Shown one piece after another: positions 11,382 to 22,376 of a stretch of 64,000 bases of DNA. The DNA comes from Cyathus striatus (taxonomy: Eukaryota; Basidiomycota; Agaricomycetes; Agaricales; Nidulariaceae), in the NCBI GenBank assembly GCA_025738555.1, contig JAOVFP010000001.1:5642001-5706000 (forward strand). The letters are read 5' to 3'. The translations under genes and the position numbers were made by a program. The stretch's first letter is position 1. Every line of letters starts with the position of its first letter. Below the pieces are notes generated by a model, which saw only the letters and a list, made by a program, of their open reading frames with translations, did no database searches and was not told the origin of the DNA.

Positions 11382-13497
11382 TCACCTTACTCGTATAGAG
11401 CACTTGCATATTTCTGGATGGCTACCAAATCCACGTATATAGAATCCTTCAACCGACGATATAAAACTAAGACATACCTTGTAATTCCTGATGACAATTT
11501 CACTTCCGGAATAATCTCCTTGCCATCTTTTGAAACTGCCCGAGAAATCTTGCAGCTGTGAAGGACATATGCTATAGCAATCCAGATTGTCCCGTCAGCA
11601 AGGTGTAATCCGGGACAGACCCTGAGGACAAGATTGAAATGTAAACGTCATGGCACAGTGAATTAAATGCGATTATCAGTCGTTCACCTCCTTCCAAATC
11701 CAAATTGGGCCACCGGATAAGGTTCTGCGTTTCCTTCTGGCTTTGGAAGGTAACGAGACGGGTCAAACTCGTTTGGATTACGATATATTCTTTCGTCTAG
11801 ATGCATCCCCCTGCAATGACGTAAATTTGTCACATCAAAGGAAAAGCACTGGTTGATACAGAAACTAGCCTTGTGTTAGCAATTACAAGGGCTCCTTTAG
11901 GAATATGCATTCCCTTGTAGACGTCGTCCTCGATGGCACGATGTGGAATTCCTAAATAACGAATGATTAAAAGCTACGCATACTATAAAAGAAAATTTAC
12001 CTATTGGAACAACACTGTTCCACCTAATATTGCAGGCTCAGTAAAATTTGTTAATTATCGCACTGGAGCACACTTCTACCTGTAACATTCCTGTAAAATG
12101 CACTCCAAGTAAGGAAGCTCTCCACGGTCCTCGAATTCGGGAAGCCTGTCCCGGCCAACAACCCGGTCTAACTCAAGTTGTGCTCTTTGTTGAACTTTAG
12201 GGTATAAAATCATAGCTATAACGAACATAGTGATGGTCGACCTAGTCTAATTTCTTTATGAAGTGCCTAATTTAATATAGTGTAAAATGCGCTTACGGAG
12301 TCGGTACCAGCAGCCCAGATAGTGGCAGCAGCACCTTTGAGATCTTCCACGTGTTCAGCGGTGTTGGTTTCACTATCCCCTGATGATATATTCGAAAGGT
12401 GAAATGTTAGGAATGATGGTAGAGCGGTGCCATTTTTCTATTGCAAACTTTTAGCTGAGAAACCGTTGAACATATTGTATAGTACCTCACCATATTTTCC
12501 CTTACTAGCTCAAACGGAAAATCAAACATTTTCCTCACAGTGGCCTTGTGTCTCCTTGCCAAGCCAGCATAATATGTCCCCGGAAACCAAGATGGAAAGT
12601 ATCTTACTATTCAAAAATTTGAGCGGTTTAGTAAAGTCTAAATCATAATGAAAGCAGGCTTACATATAGGCACAAGGTCTACTATGGTTGAACCAATCGG
12701 ACCCGAGTTTCCTTGGGCAGCGCCAACCTCTGAAGCAATTTTAAACAGTTTGTCATCGGACGACCTTACAGGATGACCATAAGCTATCTGGAGTATAACG
12801 GAAGTTGCATATCTGCGTGACAAATCAGAGTTTATTTCAACGTGACTGAAGTACAAAAGGAACTAACAAGAGAATATGATCATCATATTGTTCTGGTTTT
12901 TGTATGAGGCGTTGAACAAATAATCTCGCTTCTTCCTTTTGCATGTTTTGGTAGGAACGACACTGTTCTTTGTTGAGATAGGCGTGCATTAGCTTGCGGT
13001 GTTTGTTAACTTTCTTTCCACTACGCAGAAATGTCAGTGAAGGCACCCAGCCCATCCTAAAATATAAAATATAAGTTCATGTATCATGTGGCGGATGGCG
13101 CCAGCGAAATTACATCTCGAAAACAGGGAAGCCCGGTCTATCACTGTAATTCAAGTTTCGTTTCTCAAGCAGGTCTTTCGCAGCGTCCAAGCTATTCAGA
13201 ACTACCAACTCCCGCCCTGGTATACGAAAGTACATCACATCGCCTAATAAAGTTAGCAGCAATAATGTAACATATTTAAATCTACTTACCGTAGACTTTT
13301 GAAAGGTTGAAGAACAAATCACCCTGATTGTCCGGCTTTAGAATGCGGAGGTGTCCAATTATAGGGTCTTGCGGAGGTCCAGGCGGTAATTGTTTCTGTG
13401 GTCTTAAAGAGTTAACTATCCATATGGAAACCGCTGCACCTAAGCCTATAGAGAATGCAGCGAGCAGAGTGATGGGGATGCTAAGTACGGTGCTCAT
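11382..13497 (-). CDS. cytochrome P450 monooxygenase (microsomal, OrdA-like)
   Basis: A complete P450 in many short exons. The N-terminus has a membrane anchor followed by the proline hinge QLPPGPPQDPIIGHL. The I-helix reads AAATIWAAGTDS, the oxygen-activating region. The K-helix ExxR is present as ECYR in LPYLECILQECYR. The haem loop FGFGRRVCPG is split by an intron between RR and VCPG near 11635-11700 and supplies the axial cysteine. The last exon ends HPEICKCSIRVR, typical of the family C-terminus, with the stop at 11382-11384. Class II fungal P450s of this type sit in the ER, take electrons from P450 reductase and oxidise small hydrophobic molecules; the substrate cannot be told. The intron at 11811-11869 appears to be GC-AG. 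No other secondary-metabolism gene lies nearby. Confidence 0.92.
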
Positions 13498-14373
13498 GAG
13501 AAAAGTGGGGCACTGGCTGGTTTGATTCGTACCTTATAGTAAGTATACTATATACTTAGGTACTGTGCTTCGTAATCAAGTCACATTGCCACAAAGCGAT
13601 CAAGCCCCGTTCATAATTATTAACTGTATCAGAATAGCGCCACCTCGCTTTTTATATTTGAGTGGGTAGATTGGATGATCCGAGCAGCCTTCATATGCGG
13701 CTCAAGCTAGTTCAAGATATGTTTCGAAATATTTCTTGAGGATGTGAAATACCGTAGTACCCTACGAATGTGGATTCCCTTGCACGGTACGCGCTTCAGA
13801 AGCCATCTTGAACAACAGAGGGATACAAGTCATATATAAAATTCTGAGATGGAATGACAGTGGTATTGTGTGAATTAATCTCATTGACAATGAAGGCCTC
13901 GTTATATTCAAAATTTGATACGTCGTGTACACTGTAGCGATGTGTACACTCGATCGAGGAATATGTAAGACGTACTCGGAGCTTTAACTGTATCGAAGTG
14001 ATATTGAGCCCCCCTCTAGGAAAGGTGCATGAGTATATCCGGCGTTAATACCCCTAAAGAGAACGAGCCATAAAATCGAAGAAGCTACTAAAACAGTCAG
14101 GCCTCCAGGATACCACAACGGTAAGATGTGATTGCAACTTGGACTCCAGGCTGAGAGCCGGAATCTATAACGACAGCGTACATCGTGATTTCGTTAGAAC
14201 AATTGGATACTTAAACTTGCATTAAAAGAATCATACATACATATAAATATATCGTTAGCAATTGTCCTGCACGAATCTTTTTGCAATCTGAATCTCAACT
14301 TCCATTCCTTCAGTTTTAATTCATAAGGCAATCTCGTTCACCTCTCATACGACCCTCACATGGTAATGTTTGT
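13498..14373. other. intergenic region upstream of the P450, no gene seen
   Basis: Likely contains the P450 promoter: on minus, AAGTATATAGTATAC at about 13541-13556 and TATAAAAAG near 13650 are TATA-like. I found no coding exon or repeat. Confidence 0.4.
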
Positions 14374-14473
14374 GGCAACATGGCCGAGCGGTCTAAGGCG
14401 CCAGAATCAGGTTATACGACGAGGTTCCTCTATCTGGTCCTCCGGGGCGTGGGTTCGAATCCCACTGTTGTCA
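14374..14473 (+). tRNA. tRNA-Leu (CAG) with a 20-nt intron
   Basis: The acceptor GGCAACA pairs with TGTTGTC (one G-T pair), with A73 at 14473. The D arm is GGCCGAGCGGTCTAAGGC, usual for class II tRNAs. The anticodon stem is CCAGA/TCTGG. After removal of 14412-14431 the loop is ATCAGGA, giving anticodon CAG. The long variable arm (TCCTCCGGGGCG) confirms the leucine/serine class. The T arm is GTGGG-TTCGAAT-CCCAC. The intron lies directly after position 37. It decodes CUG codons in cytosolic translation. Confidence 0.92.
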
Positions 14474-15185
14474 TTGATTTCATGCAATATTTTTGCACTT
14501 CCTGGGTCAACGATATAGTCTAAGCAGTAGTTATCCCGTGTATTAATAACATGCATACAAAAGCCCAAGAAACATATCGAAGAAAGCGACCAAAAAACTT
14601 GTACTTTACCACCGAAATTTTGCCCCGTTTAAATTCAAATGTTCCCAAGAAACAAGAAAAAATAAACTGTACACGACATGTGTCCATCTAAGTTGTTTAA
14701 AAGAAAGCGAATTGGATAAGGGAATGAAGAACTTGAACTAGAAGGATTTTTCGAGTGGGTCTCCATATCCCAGCACGTGACTTCCAGATGGAAACGCGGT
14801 AGAGATAAAAGCCCATGATAAGGGTGCGAGCGGTGATGTTACCCGATGAGTCGATGACGATGATGATGTCAACCGTGAGCGTTTTGGTTCGGCTGTACAG
14901 TATTTTTGAGGCAGGAGTAGAGAGTGGGGGAGGAGCTCGGTGGAGGTGAGGGAGGGTGTCCTCGATCCGGGGTAGCGTGGGGTAGACAGCACTGGACAAC
15001 GCTGAGGCCAAGAAACTTGTAGATCACGCTGAGAGTCGCAGGGAGGGATGTCAGCTTCGTGTTTCTGAAGTATCCTAGCCCCATGATCATCCCGTCTGCG
15101 TGGTATCAACTCCTGTTGAAGGCGTCGTGTCGTTTCGCAGTACCCAGATCCAAGATTACCCCGTCCCACAGCCCGAAGGGCAGCA
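14474..15185. other. 3' flank of the small gene; open frames without support
   Basis: Several overlapping minus frames of 60-143 codons cover 14697-15169. They share no recognisable motif, and the neighbouring gene already stops at 15186. I regard this stretch as 3' untranslated or decayed sequence. Confidence 0.35.
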
Positions 15186-15787
15186 TTATGAGCAGTTGGC
15201 AGCTTTGTACGCTGTCCATCCTACAACACGAATCAGCATGATCAGCAACAAGCCCCATCGACAACATGAAACAAAGCAATAAATAACCCACCTCTGCTCT
15301 CCAAATACTTATCCATAGCCATAAACGCACACCTCTTAATCTCCCGCTCAAGCAACCACACATCGTCGCACGTAACAACACCACAATCATGCAACACACC
15401 AATCCCATCCAAAAACCATGTGCGCGAGTCGCTCTGCTGCGGTACATTCACCGCGCCAAACATGGTTACCAGACCATCCTTCCCTACAATATCCTCGTAG
15501 TCGCCCAAATACTCTACGTTGGCAAGCTGCACGAGAGCCACGACGATAGGTGACGAGACCACGTCCTTGGTATCGATTTCGAATTTCCACTGGGCAGGCG
15601 TTTCGCCTTGGATGTGGAAGATTGTCCCTGAGGAGCCGACGGGTGTGATTTTGGGGTTGGGGACGAAGAAGGACCAATTCCAGGATGCGAGGTCCCCTCC
15701 GTATGTTAGGACCGCGTAGAGGTATCCTGGTTCGAGTGTTTCGAGGGGTTGGGCTGCTCGTGGTGTGTCTGGAGAGTAGGACATCAT
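15186..15787 (-). CDS. small protein of unknown function (possibly DUF6914-like)
   Basis: The start is the double ATG at 15782-15787 (MMSYSPDTPRAAQP). Longer upstream reading adds only low-complexity S/P residues and is not favoured. One intron (about 15240-15293) joins YLESRG to WTAYKAANCS and a stop at 15186. The protein has about 180 residues. The core has YLYAVLTYGGDLASWNWSFF, then GSSGTIFHIQGE, QWKFEIDTKD, VALVQLANVEYL, RTWFLDGIGVLHDCGVV and EREIKRCAFMAMDKYLE. The order (opening strand with W, G-T-x-F-H-I-Q, then a W-x-x-x-x-I-x-x-L-H helix) is what I remember of a fungal domain of unknown function, DUF6914. That is a recollection, not a search result. No signal peptide or membrane segment is visible. 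Confidence 0.6.
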
Positions 15788-17511
15788 TCGGACGTGTATG
15801 GGGGACGAGGGGAATGGGAGGAACGACGGGAGAGAGGATGGGGACGATGGTGGGGACGATGGAGGCAAGTGGCAAGGTTGCCTGGATAGCTGAATATAGC
15901 AGGATGCAAACAAGATCACACGCAGCGTCTGGAAAAGTCGCGTGCCCTCGACACTTTTCACTAAAGTTCTATTCGATTCGATTTTTGAATATGTCCTTTT
16001 TCCGGCATCAAACGTTGCGGAGATAATCATGAGCGTATCATATTCAGATCTTTACTTTGTAGCCCGCACTCGCTGAGGTTATTCGATGATTATTGCTGCA
16101 ATTACTGAAGCTCCGATACACCGAGGGGAGCGCTTTATCAACGAGTGGCGAACGGCGTATCTATCTCAAATCTATTCTTTCAACGAGCTTCTTTACTCTG
16201 TGGATGATGCAGTTTGCCGCTACTCCTATTTCCCAGCGTGGTGTCGATGGTCGGTATTTATGTATATGATTAATCAATTGATTTCTTCTAATCGCCTCTC
16301 TATTTCGACGAGACATCAATGACGCCTTTTGGGTATTTAAAAACCGCGGGAGACCTCTATTTTTGTACCCGCGAAGTAAGTCGTAGCATGCGAATGTCAC
16401 TGTAATGGATTAGCGCAGTGCCTGGATAGTAAGTGCGGATTAAGAATATCGGAAAGTACCTTTATCTGAGCTTTCTCCCCGAGATAATGCACGAATAGTG
16501 TTTATTACCTTTGTAAAATACATGCTATTCTAAAACAAAAATTCAATTGATTCACTACTGAAAACTCAAACGTAGAAGTGCTCTGTCCACTGGGACATTG
16601 CTCTGCACACCATTCAAAATTTGGTAGTACATTGATATACCAGTCACCGGTTACTCTCAGTAAAAACGAAAAATCATGCGCGGCATGCTTCTGTCATTGC
16701 AATAGCGCTTTTCGTCATGCATTGGTCATGTGCGACAGGGTGTGCGAACTTCATGAAGACAGATAATTATCACTCATTTGCGCTCATGTATTCGAAATGC
16801 AAAAGTCATGTACAAATCATACATTTGGCATGTGTATGATAACTTTCAAACCGTGTAAATATTTAAATTCAAACATTTGAATGCACTTATGTTTCATTTT
16901 GCTGCTATGTCCGGTGATAAGAACCTCCAGTGCTGGAATAACTTGTTATGCAAGGTTCTCTCATGTGACTTTCACCTTATAACATATTCTAAGTGCTGTG
17001 CTGACATTGCTGAGGCATGGATAATGACATGGAAAGATTTTTCCAACCATTTTACCAAAGCTTTTAGACAATGCAAGGGTACGGTTACTTAAGCAGCAAG
17101 ATATCATTTACCATATGATATCTGGAAGAATCAAATTGCTTGGTAAGAGTAAGTGTGACGGTAGTAACTACAGTCTATACCAGCACAAATTGACTTAGAG
17201 AACTATTAGAGATATTAAAACCCATGAGATGACAGCATAAAATGACTATGTACTAATAACATCATTTTAGAAATCAATATAAGTAGTCAGTTGCCTCAAG
17301 GTCAGACTCCAAACCAGTCACTCACGTGTTCAAACATTCAAGTTTGGCTAACGCTGTAAAATCCTGATCAAGGTTAGTACTTTAGTGTACTGAGGTGAAC
17401 AAGACGAGTGTTTACTGTACAAACAAATAACCTTTATGTAGGTAGGTAGCTGCTCTTACCTGATCCAAATGTACCTGCCAGTGTCCACTACTCTATTCTC
17501 CCAGTAACAGA
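15788..17511. other. intergenic region entering the repeat block
   Basis: No supported gene. From about 16850 rightward CpG becomes scarce and the sequence turns AT-rich, marking the left edge of the repeat block. A 71-codon frame at 16877-17092 shows nothing recognisable. Confidence 0.35.
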
Positions 17512-17516
17512 CTTCT
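17512..17516 (+). repeat. target site duplication, left (CTTCT)
   Basis: Five bases repeated exactly at 18282-18286 on the other side of the solo LTR. Confidence 0.85.
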
Positions 17517-18281
17517 TGTTATATCCGTGTCCGGATACATCGTGCCGACATTCCCACGTGACCTTCTAACATACCCGGTCTGTTCCCGGAACGTACCCGC
17601 TTCGGGTTTACACTTCCCAATGTTCCCGCCCAGGAACGTACCCGGAACCCGTCGGGTTTTCTATCGGATACTTCGGATACGTACTTTCTCTTATGACGGC
17701 CTCACCGCGTCATCATTCTATTACTCCTCTCTTCCATTCCTACTTATATGTTTCATTATGGCCTTTGTAGATTAGTTCCTTATTCTTCATTCTGAGTGCG
17801 TCATTTGCGCCCCTACTCCGCTTTGCCAAGACTTCATTCCTACTTACTCCTTTGACTTGTCCTTTGTATAATACTTCTACATTCGTATCTACAGGTTACT
17901 ACTTAGTATAAGTAGTCTTCCAGATGTAATAGGTAGTCTTCAGTATTCGTATCAACTCTGTACACTTTCTTCCTACACTAAGTTCTGAAACCCGCTCCAG
18001 GTTTTCCTTCAGGTTTCTCTCCCACTGCCTAGTGTAGTGGCGAAGCCCTCTCTTATACTCTGGAACGTTTCCTTACATTGGATATCGTCTGTTGTGAAAT
18101 ACGAACCATTCCCTGGGGATATCCAGGCGGCGCAGCACATACGCTGAAGCCACGGTTCACTTCTGCACTTCCGCTCTCGTTCCCATACCCATACTCACTT
18201 TGGGTTTCCATTATAGTTCTCCCATGCCCTCTGGGTGTCGTCGCATTCGTTTCCCAGTAGGAAGGGAATCGGTACATAACA
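17517..18281 (+). mobile_element. solo LTR of the Ty3/Gypsy family
   Basis: A 765-bp copy beginning TGTTATATCC and ending GGTACATAACA. It is nearly identical, in reverse orientation, to the two LTRs of the complete element at 24907-32989. It is flanked by perfect 5-bp repeats, CTTCT at 17512-17516 and 18282-18286, the hallmark of integrase-made insertion. No internal sequence remains, so the element was reduced by LTR-LTR recombination. The open frame inside it (from 17527) is only LTR sequence; the same frame recurs in the 3' LTR. The LTR is CpG-rich while its host sequence is not. Confidence 0.92.
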
Positions 18282-18286
18282 CTTCT
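18282..18286 (+). repeat. target site duplication, right (CTTCT)
   Basis: Matches 17512-17516 exactly. Confidence 0.85.
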
Positions 18287-19129
18287 CAACTCTGATACCC
18301 TCTCCCTTTGTCCTCCACTGTATGATGTTACACTCTGGCCTTCTTTGAACCCTACCCATCCCTCTCATGAAAGCAATAAATAGATGTGAAAGCGGCAAGA
18401 GCAAACACCAGGACCAACAATGTGGCTCAAGAACTGGTGTAGTGATGGTGGGTGGGGATGGTGTCTTTATTCCCAATCAAGCGTGAAAGGTGGGAGGGAA
18501 GACAATACTATTCATACATGACATTATTATCCTTCAGCATCATATGTCACTCTCTCACTTGAAGCCATTAAGGAATGTTGCCAAAGGACAGTGCCAGTGC
18601 TTGGCCAGCTCATCAATAGATTGAAGCATACATCCTGCAGAAGACAACGGATGGCGACTGGATGATGACTTAGTACCTCTTAGTACACAGAGCCAGGTAG
18701 CTATACTTAGTTAGATAGTCACAGCCCTGTATTTAAATTAGATGTCAATCACAAATGTTGATACCATGTTTAATATTAGATTTCAGTACCATGTTCACTA
18801 AATGAGTTATACATGGCTATAAGATGGGCTACCCATGTCTATAGGATGAGATATAAATGTTGACAAGATGATTTGGACATGTAGCTTAGATGTTCTACAC
18901 ATGTCCTATAGATGCTTAGTAGCTGTATGAACTAAAGTCATTTGAATGACTCTTAGCTGTTGCTCAGATGCCCTTTGAGAGCCTGATACATGACCAAAAA
19001 AAGTGCTTTCCATCATGCACTAGGCATGTATGTTATAGACATGATATTAAATGATTTTTTGTATTTACTGAGGGTTACTGGTGAAGCTTGAAGGTTAATG
19101 TCAATGATGCCTCATACTCATTTAACTGT
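18287..19129. other. CpG-poor AT-rich sequence, no gene
   Basis: Old non-coding matrix of the repeat block. Short motifs around ACATGTC-TATAGATG recur degenerately between 18690 and 18930. No coding potential seen. Confidence 0.4.
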
Positions 19130-20075
19130 CCAGAGCTGAGAGATCATAGTTTAAGAAGAGCAAAAATTTGTCCATGGATTTAAACACAATGCAGAAGTGC
19201 TATAGCCACTGAACCACTACACTGCTTAATTTTCTATTCCCATTGTGCACCTTGTACTTATGTGGATAAATTTCACATCATAATTTTGGACTCTAATAAA
19301 CAGAAATAAAAACCGTGTACTTTAAGTTAGTTGCTTTGAAGATATATTCCTATAAGTACTCAAAAAAACTTTGAGCAAAGAAATTCCACAAGCTGACACA
19401 GTGTGAGGTGCTATTGCTATTGAACCAACACACCATTTAGTCTTTAAGCCTGGCTATGTACCATATATTATAATGATCAGATTAATGTGGTGCTCATGAA
19501 CTGTAATAAACAACTATGTACTGAGTTAAACATATCACTTCAAAAGTATACTTGAAAACATGCAATTTAGATGCCTGTCTTGTGTCTTGATGAATGTACC
19601 ATAGCTAGTGCCAATAAGCTACCACACCTCACATTCTACAAATGTGGTTATTCACTTTTTAGTTAATTAATCAGATAACATAACATCAGATGAAATGTAA
19701 TATGAACAACTGCACACTTCAAACTTATTGCTCCAATAAATTATAATCACATAAGGCAATAATTAAAGCTACATATAAGATACAAAAAGTTGTGGCACAA
19801 AATGAATGGAATCATGTGGATATCAAAGCTATGACAAGTACTACTGAACTGTCATGCTCCACATTCCACAAACCAGATAGTGAATCTTACAGTAAAATGT
19901 TGTTGTAAATTGTAGTACAAACAATACATACTTCAAACCTACTGCTTTAAAAGTATAGTTGAAGTTATATATAAGAGGTTGTGGTATATTCACTTACACT
20001 CCTAAGTGCAGGACAGTAAAAACTGTTGAGTTACCATGCTGCACATTTTTTAAATACATTCATGTGCCATGTGTT
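19130..20075 (-). repeat. degenerate tandem array with tRNA-like boxes
   Basis: About five degenerate units, spaced roughly 200-240 bp, centred near 19210, 19420, 19620, 19850 and 20030. On minus the first unit reads GTGTAGTGGTTCAGTGGC followed by TTTAAATCC, resembling RNA polymerase III A and B boxes. The second reads GTGTTGGTTCAATAGC. Each unit also has, on plus, an ACTTCAAA...GTATA-type segment. This may be an array derived from a tRNA-like SINE. CpG is nearly absent, so the array is old or was methylated. Confidence 0.45.
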
Positions 20076-20299
20076 AAAACCTAAGGAACATGTAACATGT
20101 GGAGTGTGTCTCAGCACTGTGCATGTGCATATGAACTATGTATATTATCATTATACCTAAGGAACATGTGGAGTGTATCTATGTAATGATAATAAGCATG
20201 AATGAATAAGTGAGTAGAATAACATACCTCAGTACCATGCATATGCATATGAACTGAGGTATGAAAGGAAGAAAAAATTCCAAATCCCTATGGGCCATT

Positions 20300-20853
20300 A
20301 TGAAACATGTGACTTGTGCTCAATTGGTTTGAGTGAGGTAGACTGATGAGGTGGTGGGTAGTAGATGGTGATATATATCAGTTAGTCAAGTGGAAATACA
20401 AGGCAGAATGCTGCATTTTATTGGGCACAAATGTAATTAATATAACTGAATCTGAGGAATATTATTTGTCAAATTTTTTATACCTGATTTCTTTATTCAG
20501 GTTCAAGTTGGTTTAAGTGAGGAGAGATTAGGTGGGATGGTAAGTGTAGATGGTGATATATATCAGGTAGTGGAATAGAATTACATGACAGACTGGCTTA
20601 GCTGTTAGATGTTGCAGTGCATTCAGATTCTATTAGGTGCAAGGTCAGTCTGATAGGGGCTACACAAAGACATCATTTGTCAAAGTTTTTATATCTAACT
20701 ATTTTTTTTAGGTTCAGGTCAGTGAGAGGCAAATATTAGATGGGATGGTATGCAGTAGATAATTATATATATTAGGTAGAGGAATAGAGATATAAGGAGC
20801 ACTGACTTAGCTGGTAGATGCTATGCTGCATTCTATTTGGTATAATGTCATGA
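20300..20853 (+). repeat. satellite array, block 1 (about three units of 170-210 bp)
   Basis: Three diverged direct units share, in order: TTTCTTTATTCAGGTTCAAG, TTAGGTGGGATGGTA, GATATATATCAGGTAGTG, ACTTAGCTGGTAGATG and a TGCTGCATTCTATTGGGTGC-type end. The same family forms block 2 at 33340-34095 in the same orientation. No open reading frame spans a unit. Confidence 0.7.
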
Positions 20854-21263
20854 AAGTCGTAAACATCTTGTAAGGCCTTAAGCCTTTACTTTCACTGTAG
20901 GTGCTTGTCAGATTGTTGTAAGGCATGAGCCAATGTATTGCAATAGTGCCAAAAGCCACTGTAAGGTGTCGACTGCCATATAAGGCATCATATTATTCCC
21001 TGTGCAATACAGTGCATTTTGAGGCTCTCATAATATTAAGACCATCTTTCAATTACAGTATAATATTATTAGGCTACTCTGAGGCATTGTAGGAGTACCT
21101 CTATTCACATTGTTATTCATTTTGATTTATACATGTCCACTCATCAAATTCAGTTATCTTGGTTATCATTGATTCTTATCTACTCTCATGCCATTGATGT
21201 TCATCTTTCCTCTTACTTGAGGTTGATAATGACATACTACTTTGACTATGTAGATACACCTAA
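20854..21263. other. AAGGC/GCCTT-rich non-coding stretch
   Basis: Between about 20870 and 21080 the words AAGGC and GCCTT recur many times. A similar stretch lies at 33060-33260, again next to the satellite. No gene seen. Confidence 0.35.
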
Positions 21264-21715
21264 TTAAACTTCATTTCCAATACAATCCATCAATTCATTG
21301 TTACTTGTGTCATCTGTTCTCATACCAGTATCCTGCTCATCATTCTGGTTAGGGAATATCATATTATTGTACCACTGAAAAACTTCTTGAATACTGGGCT
21401 TGTTGTAAAATTTGTATAACATCAGTTTGTATGCCTTGAAGTCTTCAGCATACATTGTCAGGCTTGATTATTGATTATATATAATGCATGCAAATGCACT
21501 GTATACCACAATAAAAGGAATTTCACAGTCATGTCACATGACTGAATAGCTCACACAATCACATGATACAACACACTAATAATCAAATATACCCAATACT
21601 ATACATGAACAAATCAATACCTTACATGAACAAACAACTCTAAATCACCATTAAACATAATACACATATCAATAAATAATCGCTTGCACAAACAATGCAC
21701 AAACAAAGGATAACA

Positions 21716-21861
21716 CATTATCTGAAGACAATGTGAAACTATTTATATATGACTCCATTGTTTTCACTCCTATTGTTCATCACAAATGAACTACATTGTA
21801 CTATTCATCCATTATCTGAAGACAATGTGAAACTATTTATATATGACTCCATTGTTTTCAC
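21716..21861 (+). repeat. perfect 52-bp direct repeat
   Basis: Copies at 21716-21767 and 21810-21861 are identical over 52 bp, separated by 42 bp. They start CATTATCTGAAGACAATGTG and end CCATTGTTTTCAC. Confidence 0.85.
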
Positions 21862-21884
21862 CACCATTGTTCACACAATGGTGG
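21861..21884. repeat. perfect hairpin, 10-bp arms
   Basis: CCACCATTGT and ACAATGGTGG flank a 4-base loop (TCAC). It lies directly after the second 52-bp repeat copy. Confidence 0.8.
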
Positions 21885-22218
21885 AAAGGTATCTATTGTT
21901 CTCTACTCCATTGTTATAAAAATGGATTCCTATTGTTCTTGCCCAGAACAATGTAGCTCTTTATTTAGAACAATGTAATTCATTACACATTGTTCTGATA
22001 TATGCTATTGTTCTCTGCTGACTAACCCTCAAATACCATTGTCCTGTACAGCCTCAGATCTAAAATCTACACTTGCACATTACTCATTTTGGAGAACAAT
22101 GTAGATTGGTAGAGTGGGAATTGGATTACTAAGCAGGTTAGGAAAAGGTATATAAGGAGGGCAGTTTGGCAGTAGATAGATAGCTACCCACCCCCCAGTA
22201 GTCTCACCCAATTGTCAT

Positions 22219-22376
22219 TAGTCATTAGTTATTAGTACAGTTTTATCAGCACAGCCAGTACAGTTAGTATCAGTAACAGTCACAGAAATCGAAGCAGTCA
22301 CAGTTACAGTCACAGATAAAGTATCAGTCATAGTCACAGTATCAGTCAGAGTAACAGTAACAGAATAAGAAGCAGA
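22219..22376 (+). repeat. degenerate CAGTCACAGT/CAGTAACAG simple repeat
   Basis: Roughly 160 bp of imperfect hexamer-like repeats of the type CAGTMACAGT, without coding content. Confidence 0.65.

Noticed and set aside
14697..15169. Overlapping minus frames of 104 and 143 codons downstream of the small gene
   Set aside because: The neighbouring gene already reaches a stop after a good splice at 15240; these frames show no conserved-looking content.
15788..16030. N-terminal extension of the small gene to 16030
   Set aside because: Adds a run of S and P without conservation signs. The double ATG at 15782-15787 directly precedes the ordered domain.
17527..17775. 82-codon frame starting MSGYIVPTFPRDLL, recurring on minus at 25412-25660
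   Set aside because: It is LTR sequence. The frame exists because the two LTR copies are alike, and the third copy has lost part of it.
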